Position numbers and translations under genes: made by a program. Below the pieces are notes generated by a model. The model did no database searches. It was not told the origin of the DNA and saw only the letters and a list, made by a program, of their open reading frames with translations. Source: Ligula intestinalis (lineage: Eukaryota > Platyhelminthes > Cestoda > Diphyllobothriidea > Diphyllobothriidae). From it: a stretch of 64,000 bases of DNA. Shown here piece by piece: positions 21,531 to 34,184 of this stretch. Positions within the stretch are counted from its first letter, which is position 1; each line of letters opens with the position of its first letter. The stretch covers positions 5,269,529 to 5,333,528 of the forward strand of contig JAYGXS010000003.1 in NCBI GenBank assembly GCA_036362985.1, in the 5' to 3' direction.

Positions 21531-21712
21531 TTTGTTCCAGTCTATACGAATGCATATGTATTTGCTCGAAAAGATTATTGGGGATGCCCATTCTCAAATT
21601 CAATGAATACGTATGTATGTTAATCAGAGAAATTGCTCAAATGCAATTTAAATTGCAGCCACTATGTATGTCTGGCTTTGCATCTAATCTGTGCATTAAG
21701 TCATCGTAGTAA

Positions 21713-22165
21713 TTAAGTTGACCCTATTGTGAAAACAAATCGTGGCATACAGCGGGATTCGAACCCGCATAGGAAGGAGGCCTTTTACGCAAGCCAACGC
21801 TCTACCTACTTGAGCTATGAATGTCGCGCTTCACACCATGAATTTAATCACACTTGGGTCGATATTACCCGCTCAACTTTACCACCCATATGTAATCCAC
21901 CAATACGGAGGCAGTAAGCTGACTGCCCAAGCAGGATTTCCTAAACAATCATCTAGAATCCACCAGAATGACTACTAGGCTGAGTTAATGATTAAGTTGG
22001 TTTGGCAGATTTTGTTAATTTAGTTGACCCAACTGTGAAACCGCGACATTCGTAGCTCAAGTAGGTAGAGCATTAGCTTGCGTAAAAGGCCTCCCTCCTA
22101 TGCGGGTTCAAACCCCGCTGTATGCCGCAAGTTTTTTTTTCACAATTGGGTCAACTTAATTAACC
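21713..22165. repeat. Inverted pair of tRNA-like modules (foldback)
   Basis: Two tRNA-like modules face each other: 21745-21835 on minus and 22037-22130 on plus, about 190 bp apart. Each reads TAGCTCAAGTAGGTAGAGC (A box), then TTGCGTAAAAGGCCTCC, then GCGGGTTCGAATCCCGC or GCGGGTTCAAACCCCGC (perfect T-stem and loop). The T-arm is intact and the acceptor pairs at about five of seven positions, but no proper anticodon stem forms. The outer edges are the same 18-mer-like sequence (gttgacccaattgtgaaa) in inverted orientation. Confidence 0.7.
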
Positions 22166-22479
22166 AAATCTGTCAAACCACCTTAATAATCATTGTAGTA
22201 AGTTGACAAATCTAGAGTTCTGATTATAAATTTTTTGCAAGTATTTCACGAAGATAGCAGAAAATTAGGACGAAAATTATGATCTCTGATAACCTGCTGC
22301 TCAGTGACAGATTAGATCTGCGCTTTTATGGTTTACGCCTTCTTGTGTCAATTTCCAAGTTTCTTCTTATTAGTATGCAGCATGTATCTGTACAGGAATT
22401 GCATCTTCGCATAAGTAGATGACGTTCGAATGGCATATGTTTCCCACCGATGAGCTGATTAGAGCATCTCACGCCCAAA

Positions 22480-22950
22480 GAGATTGCTACTAGAGAAGAA
22501 TATCAGAATTCCAGGAAGCAGTTCAGAAGAAGAAGGAAAGATCACTGGAACAAGAGTTTTATTGTCTTGACGTTTCGGATTCCTTTGGTAATCCTTAATT
22601 ATAGGTTATAGAAGAACAGTCTGAGGCATGCGCAGATAGGGTCACTCGGATCATATCTCTGCCATGTTGAAATTATTTGCGTCTCACCAACTCTGTATAA
22701 ACTGAAGTTCTGTACAAAAAAATTTCTGTAACACATTGTTGTCGAGGCACCTATGCAGGATTTGAATCTGCGCATAAGTATATGACTCTCGACCCTATCT
22801 GCGCATGTCTCAGACTTTTCCACTATTTCCTATGATTAAGGATTCCCAAGGAAACACTTAACGTCAGGACAATAAGCCTCTTGTTCATGTAATCGCCTCT
22901 TATTCTTCTGAACTGCTTCCTGGAACTCTGATATTCCCCTCTATTGCGCT
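22480..22950. mobile_element. Short foldback made of two PLE-A ends
   Basis: PLE-A 3' ends face outward in inverted orientation: 22500-22625 (minus) and 22790-22940 (plus). Each has the hairpin, the gcgatcact/agtgatcgc-type block and the ctgaactgcttcctgg tail. Nothing of the coding region is left between them, so this is a non-autonomous or internally deleted copy. 22166-22480, between the tRNA-like foldback and this element, holds nothing I recognise. Confidence 0.7.
22566..22605 (-). ncRNA. Hammerhead-like hairpin in the short foldback
   Basis: The minus strand reads CCU, AUAAUUAA, GGAUU-ACCAAAG-GAAUCC, GAAACGUC, AAG. The partner at 22829-22868 (plus) keeps CCUAUGAUUAAGGAUUCC and ACGUCAGG but its stem is broken. 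Confidence 0.4.
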
Positions 22951-25859
22951 TTGACATGTATCTGTACCTCAAGCGTGTGCGTAAAGGATGCCAAGGATAC
23001 TGTCAGAGTGATAGGCAATCACCATCATTTGCTTTTTATCTGAAATTTCCCTGTCAAATAGGTTTACGTTTTGCGTCGAATGACGTTATTTCCCGCATCA
23101 CAACTTAAAGGCCATCTACGTTATTATTAACGATGTGGACGGCACCCGTACGACCTAAAACCTACTAGGAGTTTGACCGTTGTGCGTGACGATTTACACC
23201 GTGAGCGTCAGCAAAATAAAGCAACGCAGTGGCTACCGTGGGATATTAGGGAATGAAGACAGACAGAGAATCTACCCAGCTCTCTTATCACTCTCATACT
23301 AGAACCCGGTAATAAAGCAACAGTCAAGAAGACTAGAGATAGAAGAGGGGGCAGGCAGCTTGCGCAACTAACACTAAAAACATGTACCAATTGCACGCCT
23401 CGCAAGATAGGCTCCCGCCTGGGAATGCCATAAACTCCACATTAAGAAGGCATAATTGAGCCTGACTTTCAGCCGCAGTTAGCCTCTTTACAAAACAAGG
23501 TAAGCTGGGCCGACTGGCAAGAGTAACCTACTTATTAATCCTAACAACCTGCAGGTTTTACTACGAAAACGGTGTTTATCGGGTTTTTTGGGCGGGAAAT
23601 TAGGAAACGCAGTGGAATATACTTAAATTATTGTTACATACATATTTAACTATATTTAGAAGTATTGTTGATTTATATCTGTAGATATTCCTAATCTGTA
23701 TTTTTATTTAAGTTATCGCGTAAAAACCCAATTATCAAACTGTAGGTTTTTAAATTTCCCAAAAAATAGGAATGGTGGTTTGGAGGTCGTCTACTTCAAC
23801 TTACCTGTAGTCCAACTTACTGTTCTGGAGTTAGATTAGCAAAGTCCACGGCGCAAAGCGCCGCACACACCTTCAATTTAATTGTGGAACAACCAGCTCC
23901 CACTGGCTGCGGAAAGCAATTTCTACTGCATGCTTACCCTTAACACTTCTAAAATGTTTCTTCTCTGCCTACCCTATTTTCCTACCCCAAAAAACTCCAT
24001 TACCACCCTTTTTGAAGGACAAAATGCTGGAACTAGCGGTATATGAGTGGTGTTTCATAAACTGCTTTTGCCGACCGACTTTGGTGTCCACGTTATCCCG
24101 CCAGTTGGCAACCCCTTCAAAGCATGGCTTTAAGCGCACCGTGATGGCTTCAAGCGCACTATATTTTTTTTACTGGGGAAAGAAATGCGCTGAGGGCCAA
24201 CTCCATTCTCACCCCCACCGCATGGCTGATCGGTCGCCTTTGGCTGAAAAGGAAAAGAAGCTAAGGATGAGCATTGTAAGGCAGGTTGTGCAACGAAAGG
24301 GACAGAAGCGACGGAGTGAGTGAAATAGAAGAAGTAAAGCGAACGAAAACCAAAATGAGAGCAAGAACACAGCTTACCTTTCAGCAGAGAAAAACCTACT
24401 TAATGCAACGTGTTAGCTAGCATGTCTGGTGTGAGTATGTTAAATAAATACGTCGTGCATACTTTTGACTGTCTGTTGACAAATAATGAATATTATGTGG
24501 TTATATCAAAGTAAATGAATTATTTTAGCTCAAATATTTATATGAAGCTCTGGACTGAGCCTAAAAATACATATTCCGAAGGGTACATCAAATAGCTTTA
24601 CTGGCGCTATTACCTGTAGACAAAAGGTTGACGCTGCCAAAGGGTAAACAGGCAGTTGCATGGTTTTCGTCAACCAAACTGTCATGGAAGATAAGTCAAC
24701 AATCCCCGTTTAATGTATGGTTTTAACGAAGTTCCGAATATACCTGACAAACCGTTGGCCTAGCAGAACACGGGACCAAGTTGGGGTTAAAAAATAAGTG
24801 TTTTTTGCTACAACTGATGTCCCTTGGGAGTGGTTTTAATTTCCCTTCTATGCGAAAGAATATCCAATTAATATATTCCTTTTGACGATTTTGAATGAGC
24901 ATTCGTCATTTGCCTATTTTTGTTTATATTAAGAGGTAAAATGCTAATGCCTTGGTTATCTTTTATATGTCACTTTAAAACACAGTGGTTTTTTCTTAAC
25001 GGTCTTTTACGTATTATGTGTGATGAGTAAGCGAAATATTTTTAGAAACTCGACCCAACAGCAAATGAATGAGCACTTATTATCAACACGATATATAGAG
25101 AGAACTTAGATAGCCAAGTGACAATGGGATTTGTTGATAAACAAACTTACGGACAAAGCACTTTGCTTGGAAAATGAAGTGGCTGGAGGGGGAGCTTGCC
25201 TATCTTAGAGGGAAGCATAACTCTGTCACACAAAATCATACAAAAATCTCGACAGACTGCATTCATATAAACGAAATGAATGTATAATGTTTGCGGGTTT
25301 AAAAAAGTCATGCACACGTCGGAGTTATCGGTCGCTCTTGGATGGCTGTCTTCGGGCAGCATTCATCACAACTGCTCAAGTTCCAGCGCATTAATAGCAG
25401 CGGAATATATTGTCACTCAGCGGAAACTGTTCAAAATAAAGTGCTGTTACAATTGTAATTTGTGGTCCACAAAAGACTTCACTCTTTTGGAATAAAAGGT
25501 TTGACCAACTATGATGCATTTGCCCTTTAAAAACTAAACAACTTTGGCTGTGAAAACCATACTTCCCTGCTATTATCGAGAGAAATTTGACCTGAAACTT
25601 AGCTTAATCATAGTTCTGTGTGCGTTTCCATTAATGGAGAGCCTTCAGTGTATAAATCAGTTCTATAAAACCTGAATTATTTTGCGCTGACCAATTGAAA
25701 GAAGTTTTTGTTTGTTTCTAGAGTGCATGTTGTGTTGTTGGATTCTCGTTAGAACAAGGTTTTGTTCCTTCAAATTAAAATTTAAAATCTCCCGTTGCAC
25801 GTTATCCAAATAAATATATGCGAAAATGAAACATTAATTTCCCAGAAGACGTTTGAACA
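22951..25859 (+). other. Intron sequence, nothing recognised
   Basis: About 2.9 kb of AT-rich sequence without a supported exon. An open stretch at 24012-24323 has no recognisable domain and no convincing splice sites. Confidence 0.5.
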
Positions 25860-26080
25860 AAGTGAAGATCACGAGATTAGCAGAATTTGTTGACGTCATA
25901 CGATTTCGCTACCTCCTCTCCAACTACAAACAGTCATTGTCTTTTAATAATATAAGTTAGCTGTTATATTAATTGTTGACCTAGGGGGGTGAAACTTGAC
26001 TGGATAATAGAATACAAGCTGTAAGTCTAAGATTTAGGGGAATGTTGAGGGATAGAGGAGGTGGAGGTGGTAATCACAGA
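25860..26080. repeat. One arm of the foldback family seen at 3246-3980
   Basis: The terminus (cacgagattagcagaatttg, then ttgacgtcatac) matches the inverse of 3945-3980. The following segment (tgttgac, then gggtgaaacttgactgg) matches 3310-3340. Only one arm is present here, so it is a solo or half copy. Confidence 0.65.
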
Positions 26081-26485
26081 ATAATCAGCGAGTATCAGGC
26101 ACGTTTCAGAAGATTTAAAGGAATCGCTTGCAGTCTTGTTAAAACTTCTACTCAAATAATGTATTCTAATGATCTAGGCAGCCAATCAAAGGATGAGGTA
26201 AACATAACTATACGTTTCCATATTACTTGAACAAATTGCCGAAAACAGTCATCATCTGAGCCAGTGAAAAGCAAATGTATTCGCAATAGTTCTTACAGGG
26301 GTTTTAAATTTGATTCTAGGCCGAAATGTGTAAAATGTAACCCTTTCATTTTGCAGTGGATATCATTTATACTATTTCACAAAAAGTGCATGGCAATCAT
26401 TTATAGGGCAACCAAATAAGGTACCTATCCTTAACATCTGCTGTATATCCCCAAATAAAATGTGATTTTTTTTCATTTACCTTAG
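26081..26485 (+). other. Intron end before the third sushi exon
   Basis: No coding signal is seen. It ends in a long pyrimidine tract and the acceptor CTTAG at 26485. Confidence 0.5.
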
Positions 26486-26722
26486 TCCATTGCAAGCGGC
26501 CAATCGTCGTGGATGGAGTGCAGATTCGTCTGATTGGTGCTCGTGGTCGGTGGCCATTTGAAAGTGATTCGATCTTTCCCATGCATGGAGCTGTTGTTGT
26601 GTACAGTTGTGCGCAAGAAGGCTATCGAATCAATGGGCCTCGTTATGCTTTCTGTATTGAAGGCGCCTGGAGTCCACCTACGGCACCATACTGCGAACTC
26701 ATCACGCATGATGTTATCCCCA
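26486..26722 (+). CDS. Sushi/CCP-domain gene, one-module exon
   Basis: A 237-bp exon between the acceptor ttttcatttaccttag and the donor GTAATT, phase 1 at both ends as in the exons at 11048 and 6976. It encodes one canonical module: HCKRPIVVDG (Cys 1), GAVVVYSCAQEGYRI (Cys 2), YAFCIEGAWSPP (Cys 3, Trp) and APYC (Cys 4). It lacks the long insertions of the other two modules. Strand and phase make it a good candidate for the same gene, but the intron to the previous exon would be about 15 kb, so transcript evidence is needed to join them. No further sushi exon was recognised downstream. Confidence 0.82.
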
Positions 26723-27149
26723 GTAATTGGTTGTTTCATAGACCCTCCTTCTCCAATTGAAAGTTCCACAACAGCGTGTGCATCCATAAGCTCTTGCGTG
26801 CAAGAAAATTACAAACATGAACAACTGATAAGCGCATTTCTACCTTTATTTTTATTCTGTTAATCATAACAGTATGCTATTCATACTGAAGGTATGGAAA
26901 CTCAGGCATTATCTTATCCGAAAACGCGTATATTGTTTAAACGTAACTTTATTGTTCTAACTTGCTTTTTATGAAATCATCAAATAAAATATGTACTTTC
27001 TCAAATCTCTTAATCTTTTTAATTGGCAAACCCTAAATACACTTCTCATACGGATCAAAGGGGAAAGTCTGAAAAATAGAAAAGGTTTCCTTAGATAACC
27101 AATCAAACTGAAAATACGTGATTGAACTTGTTATCTTTCATCACCGAAA
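26723..27149 (+). other. AT-rich non-coding stretch
   Basis: No exon or repeat is supported. The segment leads into the 3' end of the retrotransposon at 27150. Confidence 0.45.
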
Positions 27150-27304
27150 CTTCAGTTTCAGTATCAGTATCAGTATATTGAGGGTATGAAGAAAAATTCC
27201 TTTGAGTGCCCTATTTGTACATATGTGCAGTGGTAGCAAAAAATTTGTTGCTTATACTGTTGGCGAGGCCAGTTGTCCTGAGTCATAGGATGAAAATAGG
27301 AGCA

Positions 27305-27348
27305 GACAGTGAAAAAACTCCTCAGGGATTTTTAGGAGAAAAACTGTC
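27305..27348 (-). other. Conserved 3' hairpin of the CR1-like family
   Basis: GACAGT and ACTCCT (27305-27322) are mirrored by AGGAG and ACTGTC (27334-27348) around A-rich internal loops. The same arms occur at 62198-62274 with a longer loop, so the arms are conserved and the loop is not. Confidence 0.65.
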
Positions 27349-27736
27349 GCCCTTGTGGGGGGAATGCGTGGGATTTAGGATAAAAAAGGGAGTTCCCACT
27401 GGGAGGGGGCATTGCAAAGGTTCCCAGGATCATCACCGAGTGGAAGACACGTCCTTATTCTTCCTTGCTGATTGCAGAGTCCGCCACGGAACTGGAAAAA
27501 CAGAGGCATCCGTCCAGATCGTCGACAGTCCGCTTTGGGTCGAACCAAGGGTGACCGTTTAGACCGGCAGGTCTGGCTGATAAGATCGCCAGCGGGTAAT
27601 CACGGTACGCAGATAGCCAAGTAGGGTAGACCGCGGAGACCTTCGCATGAAGCTATGCGTGGGAGGGCGTAATAAATAGCAAACGTGAATGGATATAAAA
27701 ACTAATACTACTGAAAAATTGGAAGTAGTATTATTA

Positions 27737-28960
27737 TTATTGCAAATTATCAGTTCCGATCCATCGTGCACTGCTATATCGATCCAGTTTTCGCTTAAAA
27801 CCCTCTAGCGATTCCGACATAACAACGTCCTGAGGAAGCGCATTCCACGCTCCGACCACCCTTTTTGAAAAGAAGTGTTTCCGAGCGTCCAGCCTGGCCC
27901 CTGTCACCTTTAATTTGAGGGGATGACCCCTCAGATTCGTGGTCGTTGCTAATTCGAAAAAATCCCCTGATATAAGACAGCAGTCTTGAAGACGTAATAC
28001 GCGGAATGCTAGTATCAGGTCCCCCCGAAGCTGCCTGTAGCGCAAAGGGAAGAGGTTTAGATTCGACAGCCGTGTTTCATAAGGCTGCGAGCCCTGCCCC
28101 ATAACAAGTTTGGTTGCGCGCCGTTGTACCTTTTCCAAGATGTTGATGTCTTTCCTGGCCCAGGGTCTCCAAGCTTGGATAGCGGATTCTAGGTGCGGTC
28201 GTACGAAGGTTCCGAAGACTTTTGTGAAGCACTCTTCATTGAAGGTAGAAAAAGATCGTTTGACGAGGTATGGGATCGACATCGCGGACTTAGCTACCTT
28301 TGTGCAATGCAGGGAGGGTTTAAGCGAGGGTGTGATCCAGACTCCCAAGTCTTTCTGGGCGTTCACTTCCTTCAATGGTATGTCATTCAGTCGGTAAGCC
28401 GTGCCGTTTGAAGAACCACATTTGCCAACTCGAATGGTGGTGCACTTGCTCTCATTGAACGGTAAGAGCCAGTCCGCCGACCATTTTTGAAGTCTATTTA
28501 AATTTTCCTGTAAGTGCACTTCGTCAGCTGCAGTTCGAATTTCGCTCCAAAGTTTTATATCATCGGCAAACATGGCGATGCCGCAATCCAGTTCGCGGAC
28601 ACAGTCGTTGATGTAGATAACGAGCAAAATAGGTCCGAGAACGGAGCCTTGGGGAACACCACTCTCAACCTAAACCTTGGCTGACATTTTGTCGCTGATG
28701 TGGACAGTTTGCGAGCGACCGATTAGAAAGCTTTTTATCCACGTAAGGAGCCTACCTCTTACTCCTATGCGGCTGACTTTATAAAGGAGGCGGTGGTGTG
28801 GCACGCTATCGAAAGCCTTTTTGAAGTCAATATAGACAGCATGCACTGAATTTCCACTATCGACTGCCTCAGTCCACCGTTCTAAACAGTAGAGCAAGTT
28901 TGTAACGCAGGACGTACCTCTACGAAAACCATGCTAAGCATCCGATAGCAGATGGTTTTG
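27737..28960 (-). pseudogene. CR1-like reverse transcriptase with nonsense codons
   Basis: One reading frame on minus. It goes from LLSDA, a stop, HGFRRGTSC, through VYIDFKKAFDSVPHHRLLYK (first catalytic block), HISDKMSAKV, a TAG at 28668-28670, VESGVPQGSVLGPILLV, then AMFADDIKLW (catalytic FADD, intact) to the WNALPQDVV tail. Apart from the two stops the frame runs through without a shift, so this copy died recently. The close relative at 62761-64000 is open along the whole shared length. Confidence 0.88.
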
Positions 28961-29060
28961 TTCCAGGAACTGCATAAGTTGTTGCTTGATAATTTTTTTC
29001 CATGATTTTGCAACAGATTGCAGTAAGGCTGACTGGTCGGTAGTTATTCGCTGACACCCG

Positions 29061-29439
29061 GCTTCCCCCCTTCAGTTAATTACTGGAGTCAGGTAATGTA
29101 TATTAATGTCCTACACAAAGGCGGATGTAAAATACCATTAAACCTACCTCCCAAATATTTTTTAAGAATTCCGACAGTGCATTTAAATCCCAAGAAAGTG
29201 ATTAAACCCAAAGAGATGCCCACTAAGTCAATATTATATCACACAGTTGAGTGCAGGATGTACACTTAAAGTGTGCTCTGTTTATCTTTATTCTTGTCAC
29301 TTTGACAGCGATGCTGACTTCACTTACTTATCTCATGGTTAGATTTCGGGAGATGCAGCGAAAAGGGAAATATGATTTTTTATAAAATCAAGCATCTAAA
29401 ATTTCCAGCACAAGTAACCCTATTCACTAATACTAAGGG
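29061..29439. other. Non-coding stretch
   Basis: Nothing was recognised between the retrotransposon end and the dispersed repeat. Confidence 0.4.
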
Positions 29440-30170
29440 ATAAATTATTAAATTTTCAAATGCAGATGTAAGACTGGGACAGGTCTTTTTTAAAATTTTA
29501 CATTTCCTTATCTTCACAGATAAAGTAGCGTGTTAGGAAAAGGAGAACTGAGTTCTGAATTGCCGAAGTACAGTAAGACATATGGCAAATATTTTGGCGA
29601 ATAATTAAGGGAAGACTTTTCAGCCATTAGTATGCAGTGAAGTGGATCGAAAACCACATCAGGAATGCGATCGAAAAATTGCTTCAACATATAAAAGTGT
29701 TGATGTATTATTATATCAGTCAAAAAACATACCAAAAACACAAACTACTGAAGAGAGCATCCGGAGGCTTAAACATCAAAGGGTAATTTTTGGCAAGGTC
29801 CTAAGAATACCAAGAAAAGTGTATAGAATTAGAAAGAGAATGTGGACATCTATAAATCACCAGACTAGGACTTGAGGGCCCTGATTTGAACGTAACTAAC
29901 GATTGTATAATGTAGGTGTTGCGAATTAAAATGAGGAGGCTTCCAGTATGAAAAGTAGATAACGCAATATATATCAGAGTCACACAGAGGTATCTGAAAG
30001 AGTATACCTCGTTAGGCGGGATGTCTAAGGATTCAGGACTGGGGGAAGGTCGAAATCGGTAAACGCACTGGACTGACTTCTGATTACTTAGTAGAAGACA
30101 ATTGGCTGACGAACATGCCAAGACGGAGTCTAGATCACCTTTAATTACTTGTATCTAGCTTTTGAGAGGA
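29440..30170. repeat. Diverged dispersed repeat, copy 2
   Basis: Blocks at 29610-29730 (ttttcagccatta, caggaatgcgatcg, tatatcagtcaaaaaacata) and 30060-30115 (cttctgattacttagtagaagac) match 13470-13780 in order and orientation. Confidence 0.55.
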
Positions 30171-30299
30171 TAACCAACAACCATATTTTTAGCATATTTA
30201 ACATGCAAACATTTGTTTGGTGATTGTCGGTTGTCAGCTTGGCGGCAGAAGGGGTGAGAGGAATAAGATAAACCTTTGTAGAACACCACAGTTGTTGAG

Positions 30300-30730
30300 A
30301 AGGATCGTGGATGTTTGCTTGCTGCACTGAACAAATTGAGTGCAGGAAGTAAAATAGTTCCGAAGCCAGTAGATGGTCTAGCCGGCAGAGCCGCACGCAG
30401 ACGTTGTATTCAAAAGGGGGTCGCGCAGAATCTTATTAAAGGCTGAAGATTGGTCAAAAAGTGCACATGCTTATGCATGGCAACACTAAACGTAATCTCT
30501 TAGTTCAGAATGGATTAAAAAGCAGCAGTGTCTATGTCACCGCGCATGACCTTATATGCGACCTGCTGAGGATTAAAATAAACTTAGAAGAAGGCAACAC
30601 GGTCTGTTAGTTTGAGTTGTGTGGAAAAGCAGGCAGTGATTCCCACTGAACGCCAATCATCCGGAAAATTGGACTCCACGAGGAATATGTCGATAAGATA
30701 TGCCAGGACAGGTACTTATTTAAACAGCAA
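30300..30730 (-). pseudogene. Possible remnant of a non-LTR RT
   Basis: The minus strand near 30700 reads LAYLIDIFLVESNFPDDWRSV, which fits the early RT block of non-LTR elements (a leucine-rich IF..SL segment, then P.DW). Downstream the frame breaks up and no catalytic block is visible. This is a weak call. Confidence 0.25.
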
Positions 30731-33700
30731 GAGATGAGGAAAAATGAAGAAAAATTATCTATTCCCGCAGCTTTTCAACCTCGACACTCAGAGAGCATGG
30801 CCAATATTCTGAATGGGCGTATAAGAACGAATCGGACGCTCAGCATAAATGCACCAAATGTTTCGAGTCATCATTTAAGCACTGTGAAAAGGCCACAAAG
30901 CAAGACAGCTACACCATCTGCGAGGAGAGTTACAGGATTGGAAGTCTTTTTTGGAAATTTTACCCAAAATATGTTCATCCGAGTGTATATAATAAGGTGC
31001 ATGGTGGCAAAAGGACGAATTTTGTGCAGATAATGCCTAACTAGCTGCAAGCAACTTCCTGTGCAGATGTAGGTTTTAATTTCATCGAGGCCAGTAAATT
31101 TTTACAATTGGGTCAATTAAATTTAGGCAAGCAGTCGCCTTAAAGAATATTAACCACAACAGAAAAAATTTATTTGAGAAACTGATGGATTAGAAATAAA
31201 AAAAGAAAAATATAGCCCCAAATCCAAGAAATTTGACAGAGCGGCAAGCAAAGCATTCAGTGCAATCTGTATTGAAATTATCCGCGTTTTTAGATTTTGA
31301 ACTAATGAAGCATAACTATAAAAGATGAGTTGAGGGTAATTTGTTTCTTGGCTTAATACAAGCCGAGTTACCTATGGCAATACGAGTTCAGGTTGGAAGA
31401 CTGATCATTATTCTAACCTATAAAAGAGGCATAAAAGAGAAAGAAATCAAGCAATTGTTAAATTTGCTTTTTGCGGGACAATGTCTTAAGGGTGCAGTCA
31501 CTACGATGAATTCACGGCGTGCGCCATTTGCGATCGGATATAGCATAGCCGTGAGCCACGAAAATGGTGCTAAAACTATACTAGATTTATTTTGCGGCAC
31601 CAATTGCAATATAGTTCCTAGAACGTTGGTACTTCACTACAATTGTTAATGATTACAACTTTTTATTGTCTTATAATATCCTACGGACCAAACGAAACAT
31701 TTTGTCCTACCTGGTAAACAACGCATATCTACAGAAGATTTCCTATCTCAAGAAATGTACACCAAATTTAGATTTTTTTATAAAAAGCAAAATTTATAGT
31801 TATTATTGTGCATTGCAGACGTAATATAATTAAGTCCTGTCAGGTTTCCGGCATTTATACAGGCGTTCTTTTCAACGGCTGTTTAAATCAAACCGGCAAA
31901 AATGACTGCTTAAAAAGGGCATCTTTCCCATCGATGTTCGATGTCCCTATCAATTCAGATGTCATTTTTTGAAAAAAAAACATAAGCCTGAAATATTGTT
32001 TTGTGTACGGGACTGTTCGCAACTTATGCCTCCTGCAAAGTGAATACCCGCAGAGTTGATAGATATCGTTTATTTTTGAGTTCATTATTCTGCAACTGGT
32101 TGAGAACACGAAATGTTCCATCATTAAATATTGTAACCACAGTTGTTTAAAGTTTTCTATGGAGTACGCAAGATGATCCGTGACCATTGGTGAATTTGGT
32201 GATAACTTTATGTCCTCTTCTCTTCGGCGCAGATAAATGTGCAATTTTCTATGTATAAGACGTATGCAGAGTGTTGTTAGTAAACCTAGGCTACCGAGGT
32301 GGTTAAAATAAGCTGGCAAGCCAGAATACTTTTATTACCGAAAAATATACTTTCTTAAATTGTTAAGTTCGAAAGGGATCTAGGTGCCGATCAAAGGAAT
32401 ATAAAAAGGATATTTTGCTGCCTGTTTTCTTTAAAATAATGTAATTTAGAAGGCCGTCCATAATAAGTGAAATATTTTCACAATAATTACTTGGTTATTG
32501 ACTGCGTTTAAGAAGCAATTCAAAGATGCTAGTTCAAAGGCCAGCATCCACACCAAACCAAATTATGTTGAGATTAAGTTGCACGAGGAATAAGATCATT
32601 TCCTTCCTTGTGTACTTTCTGCACAGTTAAAATATGTTTAATGAGATAGGATATATATTATTTATGGCTGCCCGTTGCTTAAAAAATGAATAGGTGTTTC
32701 CTGCGGATTTTGGATACAACACGCTTGTAGTTTACTCAAAAACGACTAAATGTTTATGTCTGTGTGAAGAAGAAAATCAAGAAGCTCACAAAGGACACGT
32801 CACGTGCGAAGATTCTCATTCATTCAAAGAATCGCGCTTGCAACGTTTGCCCTTCAAATTTTTTTGAAAAGCCCCTCAATTCTATTCGAACAGAAACTAA
32901 AATGTTAATGAAAGCATGATTATAATGCAACTGCCCATAGCTGGGGTGATTATCACGTGCTTTTATCCCATTTCACCGACTGTTGAGACAGATAGCGCAA
33001 AAAATGTTGCCTGCATGGAGAAGTCATCAGAAATAGCTCAAACAGGGAGTTTTTATTTGGTCTATTTGCAGGCAAATATGATTGTCTACTCTTGGTTAAG
33101 TTATTAATTTATAATCATATTGAAACCCAAATAGTGTCAACCAGCGACCTATCGTTTTACTGCTACTTGGGCCATTTGCGAGTCTATACCTATGCAGTAT
33201 GGTCTAAAAATCGTGCAAATTTTATAAAATTGTAAAAGATTGATCCTTACGTGCATACCGGCGTGAACCTTTTTACGAAAAATTAAAAATAATAATGAAA
33301 TTTACGAGCCATATTCAAAATAAAAAAGAAGTTTAAAAATAATTAAGTGCTTTTTACTAAAAATAAAATGCTCCTAATAATCCTTACGTTCCGGAGACGT
33401 AAAAAATAACTATAAATTAGAATAATTTATTCAAATATTTTCTGAATTGGAAAAATTACGTCACCACTAAATTAACATAAAAGTAACTATTTTAGTCAAA
33501 TTATTTTTATACAAATGCTTATTAATGGATAACGATCGTTTACAAACACGACTTTTTAATGGATAACAATTAACTTAATATCGTCCTTTAACATATCATA
33601 TAATTTTCCGCATTTCCTGCTTCCTCAACGTCTTCGTTTTTTCATCCATCAATTGATGCTCTGTTCAAAGTTTAAATTAAAAACTTAAAAATAAGATAAA

Positions 33701-34184
33701 CGTACCGAAAAATGAGGTGTTAGATATAAGTTCTCATGAAGATGGCCTTGGAAATAATATAAATAAATGTCTCAAAACAACAAACCATAACAAAATATAA
33801 CTCCACAATAGTATTCTGATAAGTTTATTCTAAATATTAGTCAAATGTTTCTACAATAGGTTACCCCTTTTAAAGTGCTAAAATGATATATTAAGCTGAC
33901 GAACTTCTGCGTACATTACCTTCTTTCAAGGTAATGTCAAAACTAAATTGGAAACTTTTCACAAATAGTTCAATTAACCTTAGTATAATCGGAACAGTTT
34001 AACTGGAACTGAAATAATTTGCTATACCCACTCTTAATGGATTATTGTTCACCATACTTTATTACTCGTTGGATTTATTATAAGCCTACAAATGAGACCT
34101 CTCAGAATTTTGCTAAAATTTGTGCCCATTTCAATCAGTAATCGTAAATAAGAAGACTCTATTGCTGGAACAATACTTACATTT
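30731..34184. other. AT-rich non-coding stretch
   Basis: About 3.4 kb without a supported gene. Open stretches at 31341-31649 (plus) and 31888-32319 (minus) have no recognisable domain. 33200-34000 is very AT-rich. A short ttacaattgggtcaatt near 31102 resembles the flank of the tRNA-like repeats. Confidence 0.45.

Larger units (their letters stand above)
27150..29060 (-). mobile_element. CR1-like non-LTR retrotransposon (R2), 5'-truncated
   Basis: It ends at the 3' side in a short tandem repeat (cagtat units, about 27158-27180). A hairpin at 27305-27348 is shared with the element at 61985-64000. The minus strand then carries an RT (27737-28960) closely similar to that of the 62-kb element. 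It is cut off upstream at about 29060. Confidence 0.85.

Noticed and set aside
21745..22130. Two tRNA genes
   Set aside because: The T-arm and promoter boxes are good, but no anticodon stem forms and the acceptor has mismatches. The sequence is repeated elsewhere, so it is a tRNA-derived repeat.
27206..27562. 118-codon open frame on plus
   Set aside because: It is antisense to the 3' region of the CR1-like element and includes its hairpin.
31888..32319. 143-codon open frame on minus
   Set aside because: It lies in AT-rich DNA with no motif, no splice context and no repeat family; it is likely a chance frame.
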